Notes: a model not told the origin generated them from the letters alone. DNA of 64,000 nt from Flavobacteriales bacterium (GCA_023957375.1 JAMLHB010000003.1:69830-133829), one strand, 5' to 3'. Shown: positions 42,344-52,042, numbered from the stretch's first letter. Numbers and translations are program-made.

Positions 42344-43222
42344 TCACTCCTTGACGAAGGAGCGTACCATCCGCTTGCCTCCGGCCAGCTCCACTTGCAC
42401 CATGTAGCGGCCCGGCTTGAGGCCGGAAACATTCAGGTCGATCCCGGTGCCCTCCACTGCTTTGTACAGCACCGGCCTTCCGGTGATGTCGATGATGCTG
42501 GCCCAGTTCATGGCGGTTCCGCTACGCAGGTTCAAGCGGTCCGTTGCCGGCGAAGGGAACACTTGCAGAAGCGCTGCTTCCTGTTCGGCAATGCCCGTGG
42601 AAATGCCCGACATGGCGAGGCCGTCCACCTTGATGAAGCTGCCTGTCACCGGTGCGTTCATGCTGGCGGCGACCACCACAAAGGCGCTGTCCGGGGTGGT
42701 GCTGCTTTCATATTCGAACGGCACGTTGATCGGCTGCCAGCCCGCGATGCTGCCCAACGCCGGGGCCACGGCACCGCCCACCACTTCGCCTTCCTGGGTC
42801 ACGGCGTTCCATTTGGTGAGGATCACCGCCACCATGCCGGAATCATTGGGTTGGATGTTGTACTGCCACTGGCCGGTGAACGTGGCGGGCCGGGAGGTGT
42901 ACGCGAAACCCGTGCGGCCGGTGGTGATGTCGCCCAAGGTGACGATGCCCTGAAGGACCCCAATACCGGTGGATTCCCTTGTGGTGACCGTGGCATAGTA
43001 GCTGCCCACCGCACCCGGCGTACCCTTCTCACAGGAAAGCCCCATGCCGGGAAACAGGGCGGCCAGGCCGTTGAACGTGATCCAGCCCACGGGATCCTCA
43101 TAGGTCGCACCCGTGGGTGTGGTCCAATTTTCAAAGCTCCCGTTGGGGATTTGGGCACAGGCCGGGGCTAACACCGCTGCCACGGCCAAGGATGAGAGAA
43201 GTAGGCGTGTTTTCATCTTCAT
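42344..43222 (-). CDS. Secreted protein with a T9SS sorting domain
   Basis: The 292-residue protein has a signal peptide (MKMKTRLLLSSLAVAAVLAPACAQ), an N-terminal jelly-roll-like module (IPNGSFENWTTPTGATYEDPVGW, resembling putative carbohydrate-binding modules) and a type A T9SS C-terminal domain. That domain runs from about residue 215 with VFPSPATDRLNLRS, then VLYKAVEGTG, and ends GRYMVQVELAGGKRMVRSFVKE. The tail would direct export and anchoring by the type IX secretion system. Binding target is unknown. A -7-like GAAATTCG lies at 43241-43248 on the minus strand. Confidence 0.85.
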   Translation of the reverse strand: MKMKTRLLLSSLAVAAVLAPACAQIPNGSFENWTTPTGATYEDPVGWITFNGLAALFPGMGLSCEKGTPGAVGSYYATVTTRESTGIGVLQGIVTLGDITTGRTGFAYTSRPATFTGQWQYNIQPNDSGMVAVILTKWNAVTQEGEVVGGAVAPALGSIAGWQPINVPFEYESSTTPDSAFVVVAASMNAPVTGSFIKVDGLAMSGISTGIAEQEAALLQVFPSPATDRLNLRSGTAMNWASIIDITGRPVLYKAVEGTGIDLNVSGLKPGRYMVQVELAGGKRMVRSFVKE

Positions 43223-43314
43223 TCCATTTGTTTGGAATGACGAATTTCACACGGTTCAGCGGCGGCCTACGGTTTGTTCACAACTTTTTTCCAACCCACC
43301 GGGAGCGGCCTCCG

Positions 43315-44631
43315 TCATCGGGGCCGCCGGCCCATAAGAAACAGCGCCGTGCCCGCAATGCCAGCCGTAACGGATGCGAAAAGAATGCCCAATTTGGCAT
43401 CGGCACGCAGTACCTCGGACTCAAAGGCCAGCTCGCTGATGAAGATGGCCATGGTGAAACCCAGCCCACCCAACACGGAGATGGCGGCCATGTGGCGCCA
43501 GCCCACCCCGGCACCCAGCTTCCCCAACCCCAACCGCACGAACAACCACGACACCCCGAACAGGCCGATGGGCTTGCCCAGCACCAAGCCCAACAGCACG
43601 CCCAAGGTAACCGGGTGCCCGGCCGCCTCGGTCAGTGACTCCGGTAGCACAATGCCCGCGTTGGCCAAGGCGAACAAGGGCAGGATGAAGAAACCGACCC
43701 AAGGATGCAAGGTCTGCTCCAATCGCTGGGCAGGGGTTTCCGCATAGGCGGCACAGCGCTTCACGCGGGTGATGATCTGCAACTGCTCCCCGGTCACCAA
43801 CGAGTTGGGCGTTTCCTCGGTGCGTTCGTATTCATCGGCCAGGGCGCGGATCCGCCGCACATAGCCTTCGCTGCCCATTTTGGCCCGTGCCGGTATGGTG
43901 AAGGCCGCGAGCACCCCGGCCACGGTGGCATGCACCCCGGAGAGGGTGAAGGCCATCCAAAGCCCGCCGATCGCCACCACGGCATAGGCCGTCATGTTGC
44001 GCACGCCCAACACGTTCATCAGCACCAGCACCGCCAGGAAGGCGGCCCCGATGCCCAAGTTGCCCATGGACAGGTCGGAGGTGTAGAACAGGGCGATCAC
44101 CGTTACCGAAGCAATGTCGTCGATCACCGAAACCGTAATGAAAAAAGCCTTGATCGCCGGTGGTACACGGCTGCCCAGCAAGGCCAGCAGGCCCAGCACA
44201 AAGGCCGTGTCGGTGCCCAGGGTAATGCCCCAGCCACGCACCGCAGGCCCCTGGAAATCATTCACCAGCAGATAGATCAGCGCGGGGAAAAGCATGCCCC
44301 CCACGCTGGCGGCAATGGAGAGCGCCGCATTCTTGGGCTCGGCCAATTCGCCCCCGATGAACTCCCGCTTCAGCTCCAAGGCCACCATGAAGAAGAAGAC
44401 GGCCATCAGGCCGTCGTTGATGATGTGCAGCAGGTCGCGCTCGAACATGAAGCCCCCGACGCGGAGCCCCACGGGGTACTCCCACACCGCCCGGTAGGCA
44501 TCGTGCCAAGGCGAATTGGCCAGCACCACGGCCACGGCCGCGCAAACGAAGAGCGCCAGGCCGGCCATGGACTGGTCCCGGATGAACCGGTCCAACGGCC
44601 TCAACACCCGGTCGATGGGATACTCGCGCAT
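43315..44631 (-). CDS. nhaA: Na+/H+ antiporter NhaA
   Basis: NhaA exports sodium in exchange for protons in the inner membrane. The 438-residue protein has about twelve membrane segments. The ion-binding residues are kept as Asp171 and Asp172 in VIDDIASV, with Asp141 in LGTDTAFVLG (Asp163, Asp164 and Asp133 in E. coli), and the lysine in LGKPIGLFG. Its start is 16 nt after the stop of the permease gene on the same strand, suggesting co-transcription. Confidence 0.97.
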   Translation of the reverse strand: MREYPIDRVLRPLDRFIRDQSMAGLALFVCAAVAVVLANSPWHDAYRAVWEYPVGLRVGGFMFERDLLHIINDGLMAVFFFMVALELKREFIGGELAEPKNAALSIAASVGGMLFPALIYLLVNDFQGPAVRGWGITLGTDTAFVLGLLALLGSRVPPAIKAFFITVSVIDDIASVTVIALFYTSDLSMGNLGIGAAFLAVLVLMNVLGVRNMTAYAVVAIGGLWMAFTLSGVHATVAGVLAAFTIPARAKMGSEGYVRRIRALADEYERTEETPNSLVTGEQLQIITRVKRCAAYAETPAQRLEQTLHPWVGFFILPLFALANAGIVLPESLTEAAGHPVTLGVLLGLVLGKPIGLFGVSWLFVRLGLGKLGAGVGWRHMAAISVLGGLGFTMAIFISELAFESEVLRADAKLGILFASVTAGIAGTALFLMGRRPR

Positions 44632-44647
44632 GGCCTTTTCCGAGCGG

Positions 44648-46066
44648 TCAGAATTTACTGTGCTTCACGCCGTACCTGAAGTAGACCACAATACCGATGA
44701 TCAGCCAAACGATCAAGCGCAGCCAGGTATCCCAAGGCAGTGCCAACATCATCACCCCGCACACCACAATGCCCAGTATGGGCACCAGGGGCACCAAGGG
44801 CGTGCGGAAAGCGCGTGGTGCGTCGGGCATCGTGCGGCGCATGATGATCACACCGAAACTGACCAGGATGAACGCCAATAAGGTGCCGATGCTGGTCATT
44901 TCGCCCACCACCTTGCCGGGCACGAAGGCCGCGAACAGGCCTACGAACACCATGAAGAGCATGTTGCTCTTGAAGGGCGTGCGGTACTTGGGGTGCACAT
45001 CGGAGAACACCTTGGGCAGCAGCCCATCGTGGCTCATGCTGTAGAACACACGGCTCTGGCCCAGAAGCATCACCAGGATCACCGAGGAGAAGCCCGCCAG
45101 GATCGCCAGGATGATGGCCTGCTGTAGCCACACGTAAGGCGTGTGGGCGATAGCGGTGGCCACGGGCGCAAGCTTGTCATGCGCGCCCCCGAACTCGGTG
45201 TAGTGCGCCAAGCCGGTCATCACGTGGCCGAAAAGCACGTACAGCACGGTGCAGATCGCTAGCGACCCCAAAATACCGATCGGCATGTTGCGTTTGGGGT
45301 TCTTCGCTTCCTGCGCCGCCGTGCTTACGGCATCAAAACCGATGTAGGCGAAGAAGATGATGCCCGCGCCCTGCAGCACGCCGCTCCATCCGAAGTGGCC
45401 GAACTTGCCCGTGTTCTCCGGGATGTAGGGCACCAGGTTTTCCGGGTTGATGTACGACCATCCCAAGGCGATGAACACCAGCACCACCGCCACCTTCAGG
45501 ATCACGATCAGGTTGTTCACCACCGCGCTCTGTTGGGTGCCGCGCGCCAACAGCAGCGACATCATGGCCACGATGAACACGGCCGGCAGGTTGATCACCC
45601 CGCCCTCGAACGGGCCGGCCATGAACGCCGTGGGGATGTGCATGCCGTGCATCATCAACAGCTTGTTGAGATACTGGCTCCAAGAGATGGACACCATGGC
45701 GGCACCCACGGCGTATTCCAGCACCAGGTCCCAGCCGATGATCCAAGCCCAGAGTCGGCCCATCGTAGCAAAACTGTACGTATAGGCACTGCCCGCGATG
45801 GGGATCATGCTGGCGAACTCGGCGTAGCACAATCCGGCCAGGCCGCAACCGATGGCACTGATGATGAAGGACAGCGTGACCGCCGGTCCGGCGTGCTCGG
45901 CAGCCACCACCCCGGTGAGGGAAAACAGGCCCGCCCCGATGATGGCTCCGATGCCCAAAGCCACCAAGCTGCCCGCACCCAGGCGCCGCGCCAGAGTGCC
46001 GGACCCTTCGGCATTGGCTTCTTCCAACAGAATGCTCAACGGTTTGCGGTGGTGGTGGATGCTCAT
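44648..46066 (-). CDS. APC-superfamily cationic amino-acid permease
   Basis: The 472-residue permease has twelve to fourteen hydrophobic segments. The substrate-binding first helix reads GIGAIIGAGLFSLTG near residue 36, and helix 6 has FFAYIGFDAVSTAAQEAKNPKRNMPIGI, typical of the CAT (cationic amino acid transporter) branch of APC proteins. Position in front of nhaA on the same strand suggests a shared transcript and cation-coupled uptake. Specific substrate cannot be told. Confidence 0.9.
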   Translation of the reverse strand: MSIHHHRKPLSILLEEANAEGSGTLARRLGAGSLVALGIGAIIGAGLFSLTGVVAAEHAGPAVTLSFIISAIGCGLAGLCYAEFASMIPIAGSAYTYSFATMGRLWAWIIGWDLVLEYAVGAAMVSISWSQYLNKLLMMHGMHIPTAFMAGPFEGGVINLPAVFIVAMMSLLLARGTQQSAVVNNLIVILKVAVVLVFIALGWSYINPENLVPYIPENTGKFGHFGWSGVLQGAGIIFFAYIGFDAVSTAAQEAKNPKRNMPIGILGSLAICTVLYVLFGHVMTGLAHYTEFGGAHDKLAPVATAIAHTPYVWLQQAIILAILAGFSSVILVMLLGQSRVFYSMSHDGLLPKVFSDVHPKYRTPFKSNMLFMVFVGLFAAFVPGKVVGEMTSIGTLLAFILVSFGVIIMRRTMPDAPRAFRTPLVPLVPILGIVVCGVMMLALPWDTWLRLIVWLIIGIVVYFRYGVKHSKF

Positions 46067-46149
46067 GCTCGGCTCGGGTTGGCCGCTAAACTAACCGACG
46101 GTGGAAAACAGCAGGTGCGCACCGGGCAGGCACTTGGCCGCAGGCCGGG

Positions 46150-46157
46150 TAATTTCG
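46150..46157 (+). promoter_or_regulatory. -7 element TAATTTCG before the MFS gene
   Basis: TAATTTCG ends 8 nt before the ATG at 46166, with a leader of only a few nucleotides expected. Confidence 0.45.
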
Positions 46158-46165
46158 CGCCCCTG

Positions 46166-47395
46166 ATGGCCACCGCAGCCAGCCGCCCCTCGCCTTTTGT
46201 ACAGCGCACCGTGCTCTCCGTGCTGATCGCCATCAGCGCCTCGCACATGTTGAACGACATCGTGCAGTCGTTGATCCCGGCCATCTACCCCATCGTGAAG
46301 GATGAGTTCGCGCTCAGCTTCACCCAGGTGGGCTTGATCACCTTGTGCTTCCAGATGACGGCCTCCATCCTGCAGCCCTTCGTGGGGATGTACACCGACA
46401 AGCGGCCCCGCCCCTATTCGCTGATGATGGGCATGGTGTTCTCCATGCTGGGGATCGTGGCGCTTTGGCAAGCCCGCAGCTTCCTCGCCTTGCTGCTGGC
46501 GGTGATGCTCGTGGGCATGGGCTCCTCCGTCTTCCACCCGGAAAGCTCGCGCATGGCCAACGCCGCAGCTGGCGGCAAGCGGGGCTTGGCGCAGTCGGTC
46601 TTTCAGCTTGGCGGCACCTTCGGCTCTTCTTTGGGGCCCCTGCTCGCGGCCCTGATCGTGGTGCCCCTCGGCCTGAAGAGCTTGGGCTGGTTCACCGTGA
46701 TCCCCGTGATCGCCATTCCGGTGCTCTACCGCGTGGGCACTTGGTACAAACGCACTGCCGCCATCCGCGCCCGCAGGCCGCACAAGGAGGTGTTGCCCCA
46801 CGGCATCCCGCCAGCCGTGATCCGGCGCTCGATCATCATCCTGCTGGTGCTGGTCTTCTCCAAGCAGTTCTACCTCACCGGCATGAGCAGCTACTACACC
46901 TTCTACCTGATGGACAAGTTCGGCCTGTCGGTGCAGGATGCCCAGATCCACCTGTTCATTTTCCTGTTGGCTGCGGCCATCGGCACCTACATCGGCGGCC
47001 CCGTAGGCGACCGCTACGGGCGCAAGTACGTCATCTGGTTCTCCATCCTGGGCTCGGCGCCTTTCACCTTGCTGCTGCCCCACGCCAACTTGGCCTGGAC
47101 CGGGGTCATCGCCGCCATCATCGCCCTGGTGCTCTCCTCCGCCTTCTCGGCCATCGTGGTGTACGCCCAGGAACTGGTGCCCGGCAAACTGGGCATGATC
47201 AGTGGCCTGTTTTACGGCTTCGCCTTCGGCATGGCGGGCATCGGGTCGGCCCTGTTGGGCACCTTGGCGGACCATACCAGCATCAACTTCATCTTCCAGG
47301 TGTGCGCCTTCCTGCCGTTGATCGGGCTGATCGCCGGCTGGTTGCCCCGCCTGCACAAGTTCCACGGCACCACTGCCGCGGCATCGGGAGCGTAA
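46166..47395 (+). CDS. MFS exporter of the fosmidomycin-resistance type
   Basis: The 409-residue protein has twelve membrane segments. It starts at the ATG at 46166; codons upstream in frame belong to the permease gene's shadow. Family features are the N-terminal ISASHMLNDIVQSLIPAIYPIVKDEF and GMYTDKRPRPY, with GMGSSVFHPESSRMA near residue 112, all typical of Fsr-like exporters. The physiological substrate is unknown; some relatives export fosmidomycin or sugars. The gene ends 45 nt before the NtrC-like gene. Confidence 0.88.
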   Translation: MATAASRPSPFVQRTVLSVLIAISASHMLNDIVQSLIPAIYPIVKDEFALSFTQVGLITLCFQMTASILQPFVGMYTDKRPRPYSLMMGMVFSMLGIVALWQARSFLALLLAVMLVGMGSSVFHPESSRMANAAAGGKRGLAQSVFQLGGTFGSSLGPLLAALIVVPLGLKSLGWFTVIPVIAIPVLYRVGTWYKRTAAIRARRPHKEVLPHGIPPAVIRRSIIILLVLVFSKQFYLTGMSSYYTFYLMDKFGLSVQDAQIHLFIFLLAAAIGTYIGGPVGDRYGRKYVIWFSILGSAPFTLLLPHANLAWTGVIAAIIALVLSSAFSAIVVYAQELVPGKLGMISGLFYGFAFGMAGIGSALLGTLADHTSINFIFQVCAFLPLIGLIAGWLPRLHKFHGTTAAASGA

Positions 47396-47440
47396 GCGGG
47401 GGAATGCGCCCATGAAGCGCATAGCGTTCATCTTTGTGCC

Positions 47441-48607
47441 ATGGCCAAGATCTTGATCATCGACGACGAGAAGGCGATCCGCAATGCCCTGCGCGACATC
47501 CTGGAGCACGAAAAGCACAAGGTGGAAGAGGCCGAGGACGGTGCAGCGGGATTGGAGAAAGCCCGGAAAGGCGGCTTTGACGTGGTGTTGTGCGACATCA
47601 AGATGCCCAAGATGGACGGCATGGAAGTATTGGAAAAGCTGATGGCCCAAAACGACTCCCTGCCGGTAGTGATGATCAGTGGGCACGGCACCATCGACAC
47701 GGCCGTGGAGGCGATCAAGAAAGGCGCCTTCGATTTCATCCAGAAGCCGCCCGACCTGAACCGGATCCTGGTGACCCTGCGCAACGCACTGGAGCGGGGC
47801 TCCTTGGTGCAGGAGACGATGCACCTGCGCCAAACGGTGCAGCGTGGCAAGGCGGATACCCGCATGGTGGGCAGCAGCAAGGCTTTGGAGGCCATCCGTG
47901 AAATGGTGGACAAGGTGGGCCCGAGCGATGCCCGCGTACTGATCACCGGGGGCAACGGCGCCGGCAAAGAGGGCGTGGCCCGCATGCTGCACGAGAAGAG
48001 CAGCCGTAAGGACGGGCCCTTTGTGGAGGTGAACTGCGCCGCCATCCCCGGGGAACTGATCGAAAGCGAGCTCTTCGGCCATGAAAAAGGTGCTTTCACC
48101 AGTGCCGTGGCCCAGCGCAAGGGCAAATTTGAGCTGGCTGACGGAGGAACCCTTTTCCTGGACGAGATCGGCGACATGAGCTTAGCAGCGCAGGCGAAGG
48201 TGCTGCGCGCCCTGCAGGAGAACCGCATCACCCGGGTGGGCGGCGACAAGGAGATCAAGGTGAACCCGCGGGTGATCGCCGCCACCAACAAGGACCTGCG
48301 CAAGGAAATCGCTGCCGGACGCTTCCGAGAGGACCTGTTCCATCGCCTGAGCGTGATCCCTATCCACGTGCCGGATCTGAAGGACCGCACCGAGGACATC
48401 CCCGAATTGGTGGGGCACTTCATCACGCAAGTGTGCGGCGAGCAGGGCGTCGCAGTCAAGAAAATATCGGCCAAGGCCCTGAAAGAGCTTCAAAAGCTGC
48501 CTTGGACCGGCAATGTCCGCGAATTGCGCAACGTGGTGGAGCGTTTGGTGATCTTGGCCGGGGGCGAGATCGATGAAGCCGATGTGCGGCGGTACGCCGC
48601 CGCCTGA
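47441..48607 (+). CDS. NtrC-like sigma-54 response regulator lacking a DNA-binding domain
   Basis: The 388-residue protein has a receiver domain with Asp52 (LCDIKMPKMDG), then an AAA+ domain with Walker A GGNGAGKE near residue 169 (usually GESGTGKE), GAFTSA near residue 218 where sigma-54 contact usually needs GAFTGA, Walker B LFLDEIGDMS and the sensor WTGNVRELRNVVERLV. It then ends at DEADVRRYAAA with no Fis-type helix-turn-helix. It could act from solution or regulate by other contacts. The near -7 element CATCTTTG sits 4 nt before the ATG. Confidence 0.9.
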   Translation: MAKILIIDDEKAIRNALRDILEHEKHKVEEAEDGAAGLEKARKGGFDVVLCDIKMPKMDGMEVLEKLMAQNDSLPVVMISGHGTIDTAVEAIKKGAFDFIQKPPDLNRILVTLRNALERGSLVQETMHLRQTVQRGKADTRMVGSSKALEAIREMVDKVGPSDARVLITGGNGAGKEGVARMLHEKSSRKDGPFVEVNCAAIPGELIESELFGHEKGAFTSAVAQRKGKFELADGGTLFLDEIGDMSLAAQAKVLRALQENRITRVGGDKEIKVNPRVIAATNKDLRKEIAAGRFREDLFHRLSVIPIHVPDLKDRTEDIPELVGHFITQVCGEQGVAVKKISAKALKELQKLPWTGNVRELRNVVERLVILAGGEIDEADVRRYAAA

Positions 48608-48924
48608 AGGGAACCTCGAACGAATGGCACATGGGTCACTTTTGGGGCCAGACGCGACGGGAGAACGATACTGGAATAAAGCATCTGGCTGAGGAACAAC
48701 GAAATATGGCTAAAAAAGAGGCCCATTCCCGAAGGGCCGGGGCGAAGCGGCGTTGATGCCGGAACGAGGTTCTTTGAGGTTCCCTGAAGAGGCAACCGGA
48801 ATTTTCAACATCCAGGCGGGAATAAGAGGGGGCGTCTTTTCGTTCCTTAAAGGCAACCCTTACCGCCCTTGTGCGTCATTGGGTTGACTCCCTACTGCAA
48901 GGGTGCCGCCAAAACCAGGGAACC
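48608..48924. other. 317-nt gap holding a possible structured RNA
   Basis: No convincing gene is seen. The first 176 nt can form the structure described in the next entry. The rest (48785-48924) contains two AGGCAACC motifs and leads into the DUF5684 gene; no clear promoter was identified. Confidence 0.5.
48609..48784. ncRNA. Possible structured RNA with long-range closing stem
   Basis: The 9-mer GGGAACCTC at 48609-48617 pairs perfectly with GAGGTTCCC at 48776-48784. Further inner pairs are GAAC/GTTC, GGCA/TGCC, ATGGG/CCCAT and GCCAGA/TCTGGC, giving a long interrupted hairpin of about 176 nt. Size and shape recall 6S-like RNAs, but no family sequence was matched. On the minus strand a GGCCC/GGGCC hairpin followed by T residues lies near 48714-48738. 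Strand and expression are unknown. Confidence 0.3.
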
Positions 48925-49365
48925 ATGAACATCCTGCACCACATCTACCAATTCTTCTACGGCAACCTTGGGCAAAGCCTGTTCTACATCCTGGGCTTTC
49001 TCACCCTGTTCGGAGTGGTGGCCCAATGGCGCTTGTATGAGAAGGCAGGCCAACCTGGATTGGCCTCGATCATCCCTGTGTGGAACCTGATCGTTTTCCT
49101 GAAGATCGTCGGGCGCCCCGCCAACCACCTTTGGCTGTTCCTGATCCCGTTCTATGGGCAGTTTTACCTGCTGCCCAAGGTGTGGATCGAGCTGTGCCAA
49201 AGTTTCGGCAAGCGCACCATGCTGGATTATGTGCTGGTGGTGCTGCTCAACGGCCTGTACATCTTCAACCTCGGGTTGAGCGAAGCCGAGTACGAAGGCC
49301 CGGCCTACGGGAAGGTGCAGCCGGCGCCTAACACCCGGCCGAACCACCGGCCCAGCCTGGCCTGA
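48925..49365 (+). CDS. DUF5684-like small membrane protein
   Basis: The 146-residue protein has four hydrophobic segments and the DUF5684 pattern AGQPGLASIIPVWNLIVFLKIVGRP with LWLFLIPFYGQFYLLPKVWIEL. Similar segments occur next to signal peptidase I in Bacteroidota, but no peptidase residues are present here. The start at 48925 is chosen because the hydrophobic N-terminus begins there. Role unknown, probably inner-membrane. It ends 4 nt from the convergent alaS stop. Confidence 0.75.
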   Translation: MNILHHIYQFFYGNLGQSLFYILGFLTLFGVVAQWRLYEKAGQPGLASIIPVWNLIVFLKIVGRPANHLWLFLIPFYGQFYLLPKVWIELCQSFGKRTMLDYVLVVLLNGLYIFNLGLSEAEYEGPAYGKVQPAPNTRPNHRPSLA

Positions 49366-49369
49366 TCGC

Positions 49370-51970
49370 CTATCCAAGCAGCAAGGCGGCCTTCTTGAAT
49401 GCCTTGGGCAAGCCTGCGGGGTTTTTACCGCCCGCCGTGGCGTAGAATGGCTGGCCGCCCCCGCCTCCTTGTATTTCAGCCGCCAGTTCCTTGATCACCT
49501 TGGGCGCACTGAGCCCCTTGGCGATCAGGTCCGCGCCCACCATGACGCCCAACAGGGCCTTGCCGTCGCGCTGGGCGCCCATCACCAGCAGCAGGTCCGG
49601 GTGGGCATCCTTCAGCCTGAAGGCCAGGTCGCGCATGCCGTTGGCATCCAGGTCCACTTCCTCGGCCACCACCTGTGCTTCCTTCACCCGCACGGCGCGG
49701 CCCAGAATGGTAGCCTGCAAGCGGGCCACGCGTTCGTGCCCCGCCTTTTCCAGTTCTTTGGCCATGGCCGCGTTCTGTTCGAGCAAGTGCCTCACCGCCT
49801 GTACCGCATCCGCCGGATGCTTCAACAGGTCTTGTACTTCACCCAGGGTATCGAGCCGTTGTTGCACGTATTGCTCGGCCGCTTCGCTGGTGATGGCCTC
49901 AATTCGGCGGATACCCGCGGCCAATGCACCTTCGTACACGATGCGCACGCTGCCGATCTCCCCGGTGCGGGGCACATGGGTGCCGCCGCATAGCTCCACG
50001 CTTTCGCCGAATTTGATCACGCGTACCCGGTCGCCGTACTTCTCGCCGAACAGGGCCATGGCGCCCATGGCCTTGGCCTGTTCCATGGGTGTATCCCTGA
50101 ACTCTTCCAGGGGCATGTCGGCGCGGATCGCATCATTTACCTCGGCCTGTACCCGGGCCAGTTCCTCCGGGGTGATCTTGGCGAAATGTGAAACATCGAA
50201 GCGCAGCCGGTCCGGGGCCACCAAGGAACCCTTCTGCTCCACATGGGTGCCCAGCACGTGGCGCAGGGCGTGGTGCAGCAGGTGCGTGGCACTGTGGTTG
50301 CGCCGCGTGAGCCTGCGGCGATGGCCATCCACTTCCGCCGTCAGCGTGGCGTTCACGTCCGGCGGCAATTCCTTGGTGAAATGCACGATCAGGCGGTTTT
50401 CACGGAGGGTGTTCAGTACTTGCACCTTGATCCCGCCTTGGTGCAGCCAACCTTGGTCGCCCACCTGGCCCCCGCCCTCGGCATAGAACGGAGTACGGTC
50501 CAGCACGATCTGGAAATGCTCGCCTGTCTTGTCCTTCACCTGGCGATAGCGCAGGATGCGCGCTTGGCTCTGCAGTTGGTCGTAGCCCGTGAATTCCGTG
50601 GTGCCCGCCGCCAGTTCGGTCCAATCACCGGCCGTGATGGCCGTGGCGGCCCGGGAACGTTGCTTCTGCTGCTTGAGCTCCTGTTCAAACCCCTCCATGT
50701 CCACCTCCAAGCCGTGCTCCCGGGCCATGAGACGGGTGAGGTCGATCGGGAAGCCGAAGGTGTCGAACAACTCGAACGCCTTGGCCCCGTCGAGGGTACC
50801 GGTGCTTTCGGCCACCAATTGTTCCAGGCGCTTGGTCCCGGTCTCCAAGGTGCGCAGGAAGGCGCGTTCCTCCTCCAGCGTCACGCTGGCCACCAGTGCC
50901 TGCTGTTTGGCAAGCTCGGGGAATTGCGCGCCCATTTCCTTCACCAGCACCGGCACCAGTGCATGGATGAACGGCTCGTGCAGGCCGAGGAAGCTGTAGC
51001 CGTAGCGCACGGCGCGGCGCAAGATCCGCCGGATCACGTAGCCCGCACCGGTGTTGGAAGGCAGCTGGCCGTCCGCAATGGCAAATGCGATGGCCCGCAG
51101 GTGGTCGGCCACCACGCGCATGGCAATGTCGGCCTTGGCCTCTTGGCCGTAGGTCTTTCCGCAGGCCTTGGCCAATGCCTGGATCAGTGGCTGGAACACG
51201 TCGGTGTCGTAGTTGCTCTGCTTGCCTTGCAGCACCATGCAAAGGCGTTCGAACCCCATGCCGGTGTCCACGTGCTTGGCAGGCAGCGGATGCAGTGAGC
51301 CGTCGGCCCTGCGCTCGAACTGCATGAACACGTTGTTCCAGATCTCGATCACCTGCGGATGGTCGTTGTTCACCAAGCGGGTTGCAGGCGCGGCTTTCTT
51401 CTCAGCTGCGGAACGGATGTCCACATGGATCTCCGTGCAGGGCCCGCAAGGACCGGTGTCGCCCATCTCCCAAAAGTTGTCCTTGCGCCCGAAGGGCAAC
51501 ACCCGCTCCGCAGGCAGGTATTGCAGCCAGAGGTCGCGCGTTTCGTTGTCGGCCTCCAGCTTGTCCGCCGCATCACCGCCGAAGTAGGTGACGTAAATGT
51601 CCGCCTTCGGGATCTGGTACGTGTCCACGAGCAATTCCCACGCCCACTGGACGGCTTCCTTCTTGAAGTAGTCGCCGAAGCTCCAGTTGCCCAGCATCTC
51701 GAACATGGTGTGGTGGTACGTGTCGATGCCCACTTCCTCCAGGTCGTTGTGCTTGCCCGACACGCGCAGGCACTTTTGCGTATCGGCGATGCGGGGATGC
51801 GTTACCGGCCGGTTGCCCAGGAACAGGTCCTTGAACTGGTTCATGCCGGCATTGGTGAACATCAGCGTGGGGTCATCCTTCACCACCATGGGCGCGCTGG
51901 GCACAATGGCATGGCCGCGCTGGGCAAAGTGGTCGAGGAAAGCTTGGCGGATCTGCTGTGGGGAAGGCAT
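49370..51970 (-). CDS. alaS: Alanyl-tRNA synthetase
   Basis: AlaRS charges tRNA-Ala and edits mischarged serine and glycine. The 866-residue protein starts at the ATG at 51968-51970; a longer in-frame extension upstream is not coding. The class II catalytic core begins MPSPQQIRQAFLDHF and has TNAGMNQFKDLFLG. The editing domain carries the zinc ligands in HSATHLLHHAL and CGGTHVPRTGEIG. The C-terminal oligomerisation domain (GGGGQPFYATAGGKN) is present. TATTTTCG lies 72 nt upstream as a promoter. Confidence 0.98.
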   Translation of the reverse strand: MPSPQQIRQAFLDHFAQRGHAIVPSAPMVVKDDPTLMFTNAGMNQFKDLFLGNRPVTHPRIADTQKCLRVSGKHNDLEEVGIDTYHHTMFEMLGNWSFGDYFKKEAVQWAWELLVDTYQIPKADIYVTYFGGDAADKLEADNETRDLWLQYLPAERVLPFGRKDNFWEMGDTGPCGPCTEIHVDIRSAAEKKAAPATRLVNNDHPQVIEIWNNVFMQFERRADGSLHPLPAKHVDTGMGFERLCMVLQGKQSNYDTDVFQPLIQALAKACGKTYGQEAKADIAMRVVADHLRAIAFAIADGQLPSNTGAGYVIRRILRRAVRYGYSFLGLHEPFIHALVPVLVKEMGAQFPELAKQQALVASVTLEEERAFLRTLETGTKRLEQLVAESTGTLDGAKAFELFDTFGFPIDLTRLMAREHGLEVDMEGFEQELKQQKQRSRAATAITAGDWTELAAGTTEFTGYDQLQSQARILRYRQVKDKTGEHFQIVLDRTPFYAEGGGQVGDQGWLHQGGIKVQVLNTLRENRLIVHFTKELPPDVNATLTAEVDGHRRRLTRRNHSATHLLHHALRHVLGTHVEQKGSLVAPDRLRFDVSHFAKITPEELARVQAEVNDAIRADMPLEEFRDTPMEQAKAMGAMALFGEKYGDRVRVIKFGESVELCGGTHVPRTGEIGSVRIVYEGALAAGIRRIEAITSEAAEQYVQQRLDTLGEVQDLLKHPADAVQAVRHLLEQNAAMAKELEKAGHERVARLQATILGRAVRVKEAQVVAEEVDLDANGMRDLAFRLKDAHPDLLLVMGAQRDGKALLGVMVGADLIAKGLSAPKVIKELAAEIQGGGGGQPFYATAGGKNPAGLPKAFKKAALLLG

Positions 51971-52042
51971 GGGAAGGTTCGTGCGGAGGATTTGCCCGGG
52001 GTGAATGGACCGTAAGGCTTTCTTCACACACCGGCGGGGCCG

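Noticed and set aside
47396-47440. Classical RNA polymerase sigma-54 promoter before the NtrC-like gene
   Set aside because: No GG-N10-GC element at -24/-12 was visible; the near -7 element CATCTTTG is the better candidate.
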